NCBI GenBank assembly: GCA_913051545.1
Contig: CAJXCD010000010.1
Location: 1 to 48,510 of the forward strand
DNA: 48,510 nucleotides
From: an uncultured Chloroflexota bacterium
GTDB lineage: Bacteria; Chloroflexota; Dehalococcoidia; Lucifugimonadales; CAJXCD01
Reading direction: 5' to 3'
The notes beneath the pieces are model-generated. The model did no database searches, was not told the origin of the DNA, and saw only the letters and a list, made by a program, of their open reading frames with translations. Positions within the stretch are counted from its first letter, which is position 1. Each line of letters begins with the position of its first letter. The translations under genes were made by a program, and so were the position numbers. Shown one piece after another: positions 1-7,354 of this stretch.

Positions 1-57
1 GTAGACCCCAGAATTAAACTTACAGGTAGTGCCAGGGGCGGTGGTGGGTCTGTGTAA
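1..57 (+). CDS. C-terminal end of an ABC transporter permease (DppB/OppB type), truncated by the window edge
   Basis: Reading from base 1 in frame 1 gives 18 codons and then TAA at 55-57. The peptide VDPRIKLTGSARGGGGSV matches the end of the complete permease encoded at 18491-19537, which finishes VDPRIRLTGSARGQSGSV. This is therefore the tail of a paralogous inner-membrane permease of the dipeptide/oligopeptide/nickel ABC family. The Asp-Pro-Arg after the last membrane helix is typical of that family. Everything upstream is outside the window. The next gene starts only 18 bp downstream on the same strand, so it may be co-transcribed with this transporter. Confidence 0.8.
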   Translation, partial: VDPRIKLTGSARGGGGSV

Positions 58-75
58 CGTTGTAATTTACCTCTA

Positions 76-858
76 ATGCTGTCACCACAACAGATAAAAC
101 ACTTTAATACATTTGGGTTTCTTGTCTTACCACAGCTACTTACTACTGACGAAATTCTGTTGATGAAAGCTGAAGCTGAAGACATCTTCTATGAAGCACG
201 TGGCAACAAACCATTCACAGGAGATAAGTGGGAAGCGGTACAACCATTTTTTGAGAGGAGACCTTTCCTATCAAAACTACCAGCAGATGACCGTATATAT
301 GGAATAGGGCTGGACCTATGTGGACCCGACTTTATACTCTCAGTAACGGAAGGTAATCTACAAAAAGGCGATACACCTTGGCATGGTGACCTAGCTACAA
401 AAAGTGCTCCGTTTGGCATCAAAATAGCCTTTTACACGGATCCTTTAACACGAAATACAGGCGCTCTTAGAGTAATACCCGGATCACATGCTGCGGGTGA
501 AATTGACACATTTCATTCCCTGCGCCAACGAAATAATGACCCTGATTTTATGCCATTCGGGATAAAACCAGAAGACATCCCCTGTTATGCATTAGAATCA
601 CAACCAGGTGACGTAGTCGTGTTTACTGAAAGCACGTTACACTCATCTTTCGGGGGTGCTAGTGGCAGACATCAACATGCTATAAATTTCATATCAAAAC
701 CCCAAAACAACGAAGAATTGAATGTGATTCGGAGACACTACGAAGGTCGTAGGTTTGGTCTCCGTCCATCTGAATCGTATGTTCACAGCAATAATACACG
801 TATCCGCGGCATGGTCTCAAAATTAGTTGAATGGGGATTTGACCAGACTCCTATATGA
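76..858 (+). CDS. Phytanoyl-CoA dioxygenase (PhyH) family Fe(II)/2-oxoglutarate oxygenase
   Basis: A 260-residue PhyH protein. Members use Fe(II) and 2-oxoglutarate to hydroxylate small organic substrates in the cytoplasm. The facial triad is intact: His103 and Asp105 (WHGD) and distal His189 (LHSSFGG), with Arg198 placed to bind 2-oxoglutarate. The hallmark IPGSH lies at about 134-138. The start begins MLSPQQIKHFNTFGF, the same place where paralogues at 32330-33112 and 33221-34027 begin. It lies 18 bp after the end of a permease gene and 108 bp before an enolase-superfamily gene, so a role in uptake and breakdown of a sugar acid or similar compound is plausible. The substrate cannot be read from the sequence. 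It aligns almost without gaps to the protein at 32330-33112, which differs at the iron-binding Asp. Confidence 0.9.
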   Translation: MLSPQQIKHFNTFGFLVLPQLLTTDEILLMKAEAEDIFYEARGNKPFTGDKWEAVQPFFERRPFLSKLPADDRIYGIGLDLCGPDFILSVTEGNLQKGDTPWHGDLATKSAPFGIKIAFYTDPLTRNTGALRVIPGSHAAGEIDTFHSLRQRNNDPDFMPFGIKPEDIPCYALESQPGDVVVFTESTLHSSFGGASGRHQHAINFISKPQNNEELNVIRRHYEGRRFGLRPSESYVHSNNTRIRGMVSKLVEWGFDQTPI

Positions 859-965
859 CGTATCATGATGATTGAATTTAGTTTTGTTGTTCAAGAACAC
901 ACAAAGTGTGCTCTATACCATTACCATAATCGCTATATCTATAAATTTGGAGTGAAGTTTTAACG

Positions 966-2150
966 ATGAAAATCACAGATATACGCACCATGAAATTAAC
1001 TGGTCCTGATTCACACGGCGTCGGGGGTAAAGCGCGGAACGTAAGCTATCTACTCGTACGAGTAGACACCGACGAAGGTATATACGGGATAGGTGAATCA
1101 GAGGTGTTTCTAGGTGTACCAGATTCTATCAATTACATAAAGGATACCTTGATAGGCCGTGACCCAATGAATATTCGATCGATGGTTAGTGAAATTCTTT
1201 ATGGAAGAATGCCTCCATTAGAACCATCCATGTCCCCAACAGCTACCCACTTGCCGGTTATATGGGGAATCAGCGGGATAGAAATGGCGCTCTGTGATAT
1301 TGCAGGTAAAGTTCTAGACACACCTGTGTACAACCTACTAGGTGGTAAATATCGTGATCAGATATTGATATACGTTGATAGAAGTTCACCTAGCCTAATT
1401 GATGACTTGGATCAATGGAAGTTATTAGCAGAAAATTGTATTAAGGAAGGTTACACACACATAAAATTTGATCTGGACTATACAGCTCCTGACCCTAATG
1501 GAGATCCCTGGAATAGATCTATATCCGCAAAACAACTGAACCAGATAGTCGAAAGAATCAGTACCGTTAGAGAAGAAGTAGGCTGGGACGTGGAGATAGC
1601 CCTAGATTGTCACTGGCACTATGACATACCTTCTGCTATTCGTATCACAAATGAACTAGCTCATCTTAAGCCTTTTTGGCTAGAAGACCCCACACCACTC
1701 ACAGATCCTGACGGATTAGCTGAAGTGAAAGAAAAAAGTCCGATACCTATATGTATTGGAGAAATGTTTACAGCTGAACAATTTAAACTATTTATTAATC
1801 GAAGAGCATGTGACATTATTCATCCTGATGTACTTTTCACAGGCGGAATCCACGAAACGCGGAAGATCGCCGATTATGCAAATCTAAATTACATGCCTAT
1901 AGCAATTCACAATAATGGTGGAATAGTAGCAACTATAGCTGCAGGACATGTAGCTGCAGCTAGTTCAAATTTTATTGGACTAGAATGCCATTTCCAAGGT
2001 TCACCGTGGGTTAAAAAATTGGTTAAAGATAATGTGGGCAACATTGAAAATGGTTACCTCACGCTGAGAGAAAATCCTGGATTGGGTATTGAACTAGATA
2101 CTGACGTGTGTAAGAAATATGTAGCCGATGGCGAAACATTTATTTTCTAA
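966..2150 (+). CDS. Enolase-superfamily dehydratase, mandelate racemase/galactonate dehydratase group
   Basis: A 394-residue two-domain enolase-superfamily enzyme: an alpha+beta cap at about 1-120, then a TIM barrel. Visible catalytic elements are Lys167 (HIKFDLD), a D-x-H pair at Asp214/His216 (ALDCH), metal ligands Glu240 (WLEDP) and Glu266 (IGEM), and His315 (IAIHNNGG). D-x-H followed by Glu, Glu and a late His is the pattern of D-galactonate and D-mannonate type acid-sugar dehydratases, which remove water from an aldonate to give a 2-keto-3-deoxy acid. The exact sugar is not predictable. Start ATG follows TGGAGTGAAGTTTTAACG. An SDR and an SMP-30 lactonase follow on the same strand, which fits a lactone to aldonate to keto-deoxy acid pathway. 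Confidence 0.9.
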   Translation: MKITDIRTMKLTGPDSHGVGGKARNVSYLLVRVDTDEGIYGIGESEVFLGVPDSINYIKDTLIGRDPMNIRSMVSEILYGRMPPLEPSMSPTATHLPVIWGISGIEMALCDIAGKVLDTPVYNLLGGKYRDQILIYVDRSSPSLIDDLDQWKLLAENCIKEGYTHIKFDLDYTAPDPNGDPWNRSISAKQLNQIVERISTVREEVGWDVEIALDCHWHYDIPSAIRITNELAHLKPFWLEDPTPLTDPDGLAEVKEKSPIPICIGEMFTAEQFKLFINRRACDIIHPDVLFTGGIHETRKIADYANLNYMPIAIHNNGGIVATIAAGHVAAASSNFIGLECHFQGSPWVKKLVKDNVGNIENGYLTLRENPGLGIELDTDVCKKYVADGETFIF

Positions 2151-2183
2151 ATCCGGAATTTTCGAAAAAGTGAGGATAGGCAT

Positions 2184-2975
2184 TTGGATTTAGGTATACA
2201 AGGAAAAGTTGCCTTAATTACCGGAGGTAGCGAAGGCATAGGGAAAGCGACAGCAGTTAGACTAGCCACTGAAGGGGCGAATGTGGTTATTTGTGCGAGA
2301 AGACCTGACATTCTACGCGAAGCCGCTGATGAAATATCCAATATTTCAAATATGCAGGTACTTGCTATACCTACCGATGTCTCCGACCCATCACAATTAG
2401 ATGCCTTAGTTAATGAAGTTGTAAGCGAGTATGGGAAAATTGACATACTGATTAGTAATGCTGGGCAGGGGGCAGTTCAACCGTTCGCTTTACTAGATGA
2501 TAATGACTGGGAAAAAGATATTAACGTAAAGTTGTATGCCACAATACGCCTTGCTCGAAAAATACTACCTCAAATGAAAAAACAGGGTGGCGGAAGAATC
2601 ATAATAGTTACAAACATAGATGCTAAAGCTCCCGGTTCAGGATCTCTCCCCGCCTCTGTAACAAGGGCTGCAGGAATAGCAGCAACCAAAGCACTTTCTA
2701 AAGAATATGCATCTCATAACATATTAGTAAATACTGTATGTATAGGATTCATTAAGAGTGGCCAGAACGACCGTAAAGGTATGGAGAAAATCACAAATAT
2801 TCCTGAAACATCTCTTTCTGACTGGTACAAAGATATGGGAAATAGTGTACCAATCGGACGTGTTGGTGAAGCATACGAAGCCGCAGACATGATTTCGTTT
2901 TTAGTGTCCAAACAGGCTAGTTATATAACAGGTTCGGCGGTAAACATAGATGGTGGACTAAGCGCAGTTATATAA
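2184..2975 (+). CDS. Short-chain dehydrogenase/reductase lacking the classical Ser-Tyr-Lys triad
   Basis: A 263-residue SDR with a Rossmann fold. It has the cofactor motif TGGSEGIG (13-20), Asp65 and SNAG (91-94), so NAD(P) binding looks intact. At the active site the classical Ser, Tyr and Lys positions align to Asn144, Ala157 and Arg161: the segment reads LPASVTRAAGIAATK where typical members have YxxxK then AA. A recognised SDR subgroup has this S/A-x-x-x-R form, so it may still be an enzyme with changed chemistry. The start is TTG at 2184, preceded by GTGAGGATAGG at good spacing; the upstream enolase gene ends at 2150. It probably acts on the same sugar-acid or alcohol pathway as its neighbours. 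Confidence 0.88.
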   Translation: MDLGIQGKVALITGGSEGIGKATAVRLATEGANVVICARRPDILREAADEISNISNMQVLAIPTDVSDPSQLDALVNEVVSEYGKIDILISNAGQGAVQPFALLDDNDWEKDINVKLYATIRLARKILPQMKKQGGGRIIIVTNIDAKAPGSGSLPASVTRAAGIAATKALSKEYASHNILVNTVCIGFIKSGQNDRKGMEKITNIPETSLSDWYKDMGNSVPIGRVGEAYEAADMISFLVSKQASYITGSAVNIDGGLSAVI

Positions 2976-3130
2976 GATATACGCTTATTTTGCCTCACGT
3001 TACATATAATGAAACATTCATGAGAGCCTGATTTTATTAGGGAGTAAAGTCTGAAGATACATAAACAGAGTATCCTAGATAATTACACACGGTTATAATG
3101 AGTTGTCCAAGATACTAAGGAGTCTACAAA

Positions 3131-3997
3131 ATGCAACCCGAATTGATTGCTGACTACTCTTGCGAAGTTGGTGAAAATCCTCTGTGGCACCCAGTCGAAA
3201 ATATATTATATTGGGCAGATATACCCGCTGGACTGATTTATAGGTACGATCCTTCAAGCGGAATTCATAAAAAGTTTTACGAAGGAGATATCGTTGGTGG
3301 TTTTGCATTCCAAGCTGATGGGTCAATCCTGCTTTTCATGGAACATGGGAGAATAGCCACCCTAAAGGATGGGGTTTTAACCAACATAGTCGACTGTATT
3401 GAGGGTGAAGAAAAGTTCAGATTCAACGATGTAATAGCTGATCCAGAAGGTCGAGTTTTTTGTGGAACAATTGCTCTTGAAGAATCTGACCAAGGTGTTT
3501 CACTAGGTCGTTTGTACAGATTGGACCGTAATGGTTCCCTTACCAAAGTTGTGGATAACGTAGGAATATCAAACGGTATGGGTTTCAATTTAGAAAAAAA
3601 TAAGATGTACTACACTGACTCAATCGAAGGTATAGATGTATTCGACTATAATCAGTCAACAGGAGAGATATCCAATAGGCAAGTCTTGATCAGATCCGAT
3701 GTTGAAGGATCTATGGACGGAATGACTGTAGATAGTGAGGGTAACATATGGTCTGCCAATTGGGGTGGATATGGAGTTTTTGGCTATAGGCCCAACGGTG
3801 ATTTTATTCGAAAAGTGGAATTTCCAACAGAAGCTGTAGCAAGTGTAACTTTCGGAGGAGTCGGATACACTGACATGTATGTAGCGACTGCAGGGGGACA
3901 TGAGAGAGAAAAAAATGGTCCTGAGGCAGGATGTACGTACAAGGTTGACATGGGTGCCAAAGGACTCCCGGAATTTCTGTCTAAAATAGGTATCTAA
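3131..3997 (+). CDS. SMP-30/gluconolactonase family lactonase
   Basis: A 288-residue six-bladed beta-propeller of the SMP-30/gluconolactonase/LRE family, which opens sugar lactones to aldonic acids using a divalent metal. The four expected metal ligands are visible: Glu15 (GENPLWH), Asn99 (RFNDVIAD), Asn148 (ISNGMGF) and Asp196 (MDGMTVD). No signal peptide is seen, so it is cytoplasmic. The ATG is preceded by AAGGAG with ideal spacing. Being downstream of the enolase-type dehydratase and SDR suggests that it feeds an aldonate to the dehydratase. The gene lies 155 bp after the SDR and could have its own promoter. tRNA-Ala follows 56 bp later. Confidence 0.92.
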   Translation: MQPELIADYSCEVGENPLWHPVENILYWADIPAGLIYRYDPSSGIHKKFYEGDIVGGFAFQADGSILLFMEHGRIATLKDGVLTNIVDCIEGEEKFRFNDVIADPEGRVFCGTIALEESDQGVSLGRLYRLDRNGSLTKVVDNVGISNGMGFNLEKNKMYYTDSIEGIDVFDYNQSTGEISNRQVLIRSDVEGSMDGMTVDSEGNIWSANWGGYGVFGYRPNGDFIRKVEFPTEAVASVTFGGVGYTDMYVATAGGHEREKNGPEAGCTYKVDMGAKGLPEFLSKIGI

Positions 3998-4053
3998 GTC
4001 ACTAATAAACAGATTTCGTCAACGTTATAATTATCTGTTTACTCATAGTTTGT

Positions 4054-4129
4054 GGGGATATAGCTCAACTGGGAGAGCGCGGCGTTCGCAATGCCGAGGT
4101 TGGGGGTTCGAGTCCCCCTATCTCCACCA
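4054..4129 (+). tRNA. tRNA-Ala (anticodon CGC)
   Basis: A full cloverleaf can be drawn. The acceptor stem is GGGGATA pairing with TATCTCC, the D stem GCTC/GAGC, the anticodon stem CGGCG/TGCCG with loop TTCGCAA (anticodon CGC), and the T stem GGGGG/CCCCC with loop TTCGAGT. Discriminator A and an encoded CCA follow. The acceptor stem carries a G3:U70 wobble pair, the main identity signal for alanyl-tRNA synthetase, agreeing with the anticodon. It decodes GCG. No integrated element or duplicated 3' end is seen beside it. Confidence 0.97.
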
Positions 4130-4180
4130 ATACTTATACTGCTTAAGAACCCTACTGGCTTTGAACATCACACCCATATG

Positions 4181-4558
4181 TTAATTTCGAGAATCTCGTT
4201 CTTCAGGCTTGTCATCATCTGTAATAGTATATTCACCATCTATGATTTTCTCGTTCCGCGCATCTGACTCTTCGTTATCTAAGGTGGATTTTCCACGAGT
4301 TCCTAGATGGTCTCTTACGATTTCTTTCGGAACCATAACCAAGAATAATATAATTCCAAGTACTAGTAGGAAAATGTCATCTATTCTACCTATTAACGGA
4401 AGTGCATCTAACAAAAAATCCGTCGGCAACAATACGTACAGTATTGCCAGAATTGGTATTAGCTTCAGTTTCGATGATACACGTTTATCGAATATTAGCC
4501 TGTAAAGAAGTCTTGGGATCCCGCTCATCGTTATGAACGAAAATAATATCCTCAACAT
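4181..4558 (-). CDS. DUF1232 (YkvA-like) small membrane protein
   Basis: A 125-residue protein with a hydrophobic N-terminal half and a charged tail. The segment LLPTDFLLDALPLIGRIDD matches the DUF1232 signature (typically SPIDLIPDxIPxxGxLDD). Two membrane helices flank and follow it, at roughly 34-58 and 60-78. The C-terminal 40 residues are strongly charged and probably cytoplasmic. The family's function is unknown. The start is preceded by AAGGAG about 12 bp upstream. It stands alone between tRNA-Ala and the divergently oriented holA. Confidence 0.82.
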   Translation of the reverse strand: MLRILFSFITMSGIPRLLYRLIFDKRVSSKLKLIPILAILYVLLPTDFLLDALPLIGRIDDIFLLVLGIILFLVMVPKEIVRDHLGTRGKSTLDNEESDARNEKIIDGEYTITDDDKPEERDSRN

Positions 4559-4745
4559 AAATCTAAACTGCTCCTTAAACTGAACAATGGAACATCACTC
4601 TTATAATTATAGCTGGCATATACAGCTTACCAAAGATATAAAACTAGTCCCTCCAACAGATAAATCAATTTGATTAACCTTCACATAGTCGGAGTAATAT
4701 ACAATATCACGGCAAGATAAATCGATAGCCTAGAGTCAGGAAGAT

Positions 4746-5762
4746 ATGCACTATATACTATTCGGTGATGATGACTTCTCACGAGATGAAGCTTTGAAAT
4801 CCATCACGGAATCCCTAGATGATAACGATTTCAAAGATGCTAATGTCACGGTCCTAGATGGTAATACCATTGGGATAGATCAACTAATTCACACGTGTAA
4901 CACAACACCGTTTTTATCATCTAAGCGCACTGTTATAGTTAAAAATCTTGTGTCAAAATTTGAAAAACAATGGTCGTCGAAATCTCGCAGATCTAAAAAA
5001 CTTGACGTCGGCGAATGGGATGGATTAGATGAGTGCCTAAAAACTTCACCACCTTCCACTGACATTGTGTTCGTTGATGGAACATTAAGTACAACTAATC
5101 CATTATTTTTATCTATAAAAGATCAACTAAAAGTGATTAGTTTCCCTACTCCAACCCCTGAAGGGGTAAGAAAATGGATCTTTGAAAGAGTTAATAAATT
5201 AAAGTCGACAATCAATGCAGATGCGGTGGAATCACTTACCTCAACTATTGGACCAGACCTAAGAACAATTGCAAATGAACTGGATAAGCTTGTTGCATAC
5301 AAAGGAGGCGACGAAATACTGAAAAAAGACGTTGAAATAATGGTCTCTTATACCAGAGAGTCTAACATTTTTGCTGCAATTGACGCTATATTTGAAGGAA
5401 AGACAGGACTAGCTTTAAATCTAATTCATAATCTACTTGAATCAGGAAGTGCAGCAACATATTTGTTATCTATGGTAGCTCGGCAGGTCAGGTTATTAAT
5501 CATAGCTAAAGACTTGAAATCCAGAAATATACCTGAACGAGAGCATGCAACAAAAATCGGTTTATCAGGATATCCGCTCCGAAAAACAATGGAGCAATCT
5601 ACTAAGTTCACTTCACAAGAACTTTTTCACATCCACAAGCTTCTAATAGAAACTGACTTGTGTATTAAAACTTCTAGCACGGATGAAGAAACGGCATTAG
5701 ACATATTAGTTTCCAAAATATCCACAGGTGCTAATAACACATCTAATACCATCACAAAATAG
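4746..5762 (+). CDS. holA: DNA polymerase III subunit delta
   Basis: A 338-residue HolA protein, the clamp-loader subunit that opens the beta sliding clamp. The N-terminal MHYILFGDDDFSRDEALKSI is the characteristic opening of delta subunits (fold like an AAA+ module without a working P-loop). The middle part includes SLTSTIGPDLRTIANELDKL, the usual GxDLRxLxNELEKL-like motif. The helical C-terminal collar domain reads LIHNLLESGSAATYLLSMVARQVRLLI. The start ATG follows CAGGAAG. The next gene, an RNase D homologue, overlaps or directly abuts its 3' end. Its partner, the beta clamp gene, lies at 37400-38533 on the opposite strand. Confidence 0.93.
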   Translation: MHYILFGDDDFSRDEALKSITESLDDNDFKDANVTVLDGNTIGIDQLIHTCNTTPFLSSKRTVIVKNLVSKFEKQWSSKSRRSKKLDVGEWDGLDECLKTSPPSTDIVFVDGTLSTTNPLFLSIKDQLKVISFPTPTPEGVRKWIFERVNKLKSTINADAVESLTSTIGPDLRTIANELDKLVAYKGGDEILKKDVEIMVSYTRESNIFAAIDAIFEGKTGLALNLIHNLLESGSAATYLLSMVARQVRLLIIAKDLKSRNIPEREHATKIGLSGYPLRKTMEQSTKFTSQELFHIHKLLIETDLCIKTSSTDEETALDILVSKISTGANNTSNTITK

Positions 5763-6951
5763 CATAAATAATGCTAAAGGAGTTCAACTGAAACATCATC
5801 AAGCCGTAGAAATTGTTGAGACGGATAAAAGGTTTCAAGAAATAATCAGTTTGACACTAGCCGAATCCCAGGTCGCTATAGACCTCGAATCTAATGGATT
5901 TTACCACTATCCTGAGAGAATATGCTTATTTCAAATCTCTACGTTAGATCACATTTTCCTAGTAGATCCATTATCCATAAAAGATTTTACACAACTCGGT
6001 AAGCTATTAGAGGAAGGTTCAGTACAAAAGATATTTCATTCAGCTGACTACGATGTACGTAGTATGGGCCGTGAATGGGGATTCCATGTAAATAACATGT
6101 TTGACACGAGTATAGCAGCCTCATTCCTGGGATCCGATAAAAGAGGATTAGCAGCCGTGTTAAGTGAATACATGAAAATAGTCATAAATAAGGATAAGAA
6201 ATTGCAGCGTGCAGATTGGTCACAACGACCTTTAAAAAATGACCTGTTAAATTATGCCGCCGATGATGTTCGTTATCTACACAGTCTAAAAAATATTCTT
6301 TATGAGAAACTTAATTCACTCGGCAGAATAACATGGGTTCTAGAGGAATGTGAAAGATTAACAAATGTGAAATATGAACTGCCCAATCCAGAATATAAAT
6401 TCCTCTCTGTTAAAGGAAGTGGAATACTAAAAGGCCAACAACTTTCTGTGTTAAAATCCGTATACGAATTCCGTGAAAATGAAGCGATCTTAAATGACCG
6501 ACCGCCTTTCAAGATATTCACTGATTCTGTAATAGTTGCATTATCAAGTTCCAAACTAAGTGAGATACCAAAACTTAAAGGATTGGGAAAATATTCATAC
6601 GGATCCTCTCTAACACGATTAAAGAAGGCAATTCATACAGGACTGGAAACGACACCTATAAAACGACCTGCAAAAACCCATAGTCAAAAACAAAATCTTA
6701 ATCAAAAAGAACTTAATAGCGTCAAAGATAATCTAAAATCATTAAAAGAATGGAGGGATAATTGGTCAAAAATTCTATCTGTAGAATCAGGACTTTTATG
6801 GCCCATGGTAAGCCTACAAAGATTAGCCAAAAATCCAAATTCTTTAACCATCGAATGCAAAGGTGATGACGTGAGAAAGTGGCAACAAAACCAATTTGAA
6901 AAGTCCATGACAAACCTTCTCGTCAAATTGGCTAATGTGGAATCTACATGA
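5728..6951 (+). CDS. rnd: RNase D-like 3'-5' exonuclease with HRDC domain
   Basis: A 407-residue DEDDy exonuclease of the RNase D type, which trims structured RNA 3' ends. Numbered from GTG 5728, Exo I is Asp52/Glu54 (AIDLESNGF), Exo II is Asp109 (HSADYDVRSM) and Exo III is Tyr176/Asp180 (NYAADDVRYLH). An HRDC domain follows at about 230-305. The coordinates use the GTG at 5728, which overlaps holA by 35 bp. A CTG at 5788 in the same frame is the better-supported start biologically: AAAGGAG lies five bases before it, and the protein would then begin MKHHQAVEIVETDKRF, as RNase D proteins do. The crcB gene follows 12 bp after the stop, suggesting one transcript with holA. Confidence 0.9.
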   Translation: MLITHLIPSQNSINNAKGVQLKHHQAVEIVETDKRFQEIISLTLAESQVAIDLESNGFYHYPERICLFQISTLDHIFLVDPLSIKDFTQLGKLLEEGSVQKIFHSADYDVRSMGREWGFHVNNMFDTSIAASFLGSDKRGLAAVLSEYMKIVINKDKKLQRADWSQRPLKNDLLNYAADDVRYLHSLKNILYEKLNSLGRITWVLEECERLTNVKYELPNPEYKFLSVKGSGILKGQQLSVLKSVYEFRENEAILNDRPPFKIFTDSVIVALSSSKLSEIPKLKGLGKYSYGSSLTRLKKAIHTGLETTPIKRPAKTHSQKQNLNQKELNSVKDNLKSLKEWRDNWSKILSVESGLLWPMVSLQRLAKNPNSLTIECKGDDVRKWQQNQFEKSMTNLLVKLANVEST

Positions 6952-6963
6952 GGGTATATTGAT

Positions 6964-7335
6964 ATGTCACATATACTGCTAGTCGGTCTAGGGGGTGCTT
7001 TAGGGGCCATCTCTAGATATGGAATTGACCGAATAGCACTAATTCAACTAGGGTCTACCGTTATAGGAACACTGTTTGTTAACATTAGCGGCTCGTTCCT
7101 ACTAGGCTTACTCACTGGAATTCTAATATCTAACTCCGGTTGGTCAGAGAGCACGCGGATATTTTTTGCTGTGGGATTCCTTGGTTCTTATACCACATTT
7201 TCAACATTAAGCTTAGCAACTGTACAGGCACTCGAAAAAGGAGACTTGCAAGTAGCCATTCTAAATATTACGGGAAGTGTTATATTGGGACTGTCAGCTG
7301 CATTTATAGGGATTTTAATAGGAAAAATGATCTAG
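6964..7335 (+). CDS. crcB: Fluoride ion channel CrcB/FluC
   Basis: A 123-residue four-helix protein of the CrcB/Fluc family, which forms a dual-topology dimer exporting fluoride across the inner membrane. The characteristic GGALGAISRYG near the N-terminus, the LFVNISGSFLLG segment (usual GTLxVNxxGSFLLG) and the central GFLGSYTTFSTLS pore motif are all present. Only one copy is visible, consistent with a homodimer. GAGGG precedes the ATG. No fluoride riboswitch can be seen: the gap to the RNase D gene is 12 bp, so expression probably follows the upstream operon. Confidence 0.94.
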   Translation: MSHILLVGLGGALGAISRYGIDRIALIQLGSTVIGTLFVNISGSFLLGLLTGILISNSGWSESTRIFFAVGFLGSYTTFSTLSLATVQALEKGDLQVAILNITGSVILGLSAAFIGILIGKMI

Positions 7336-7354
7336 ACTATGGAAAAGCCACCAT

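Noticed and set aside
6952-6964. Fluoride riboswitch upstream of crcB
   Set aside because: The gap to the preceding gene is only 12 bp and no such structure fits.
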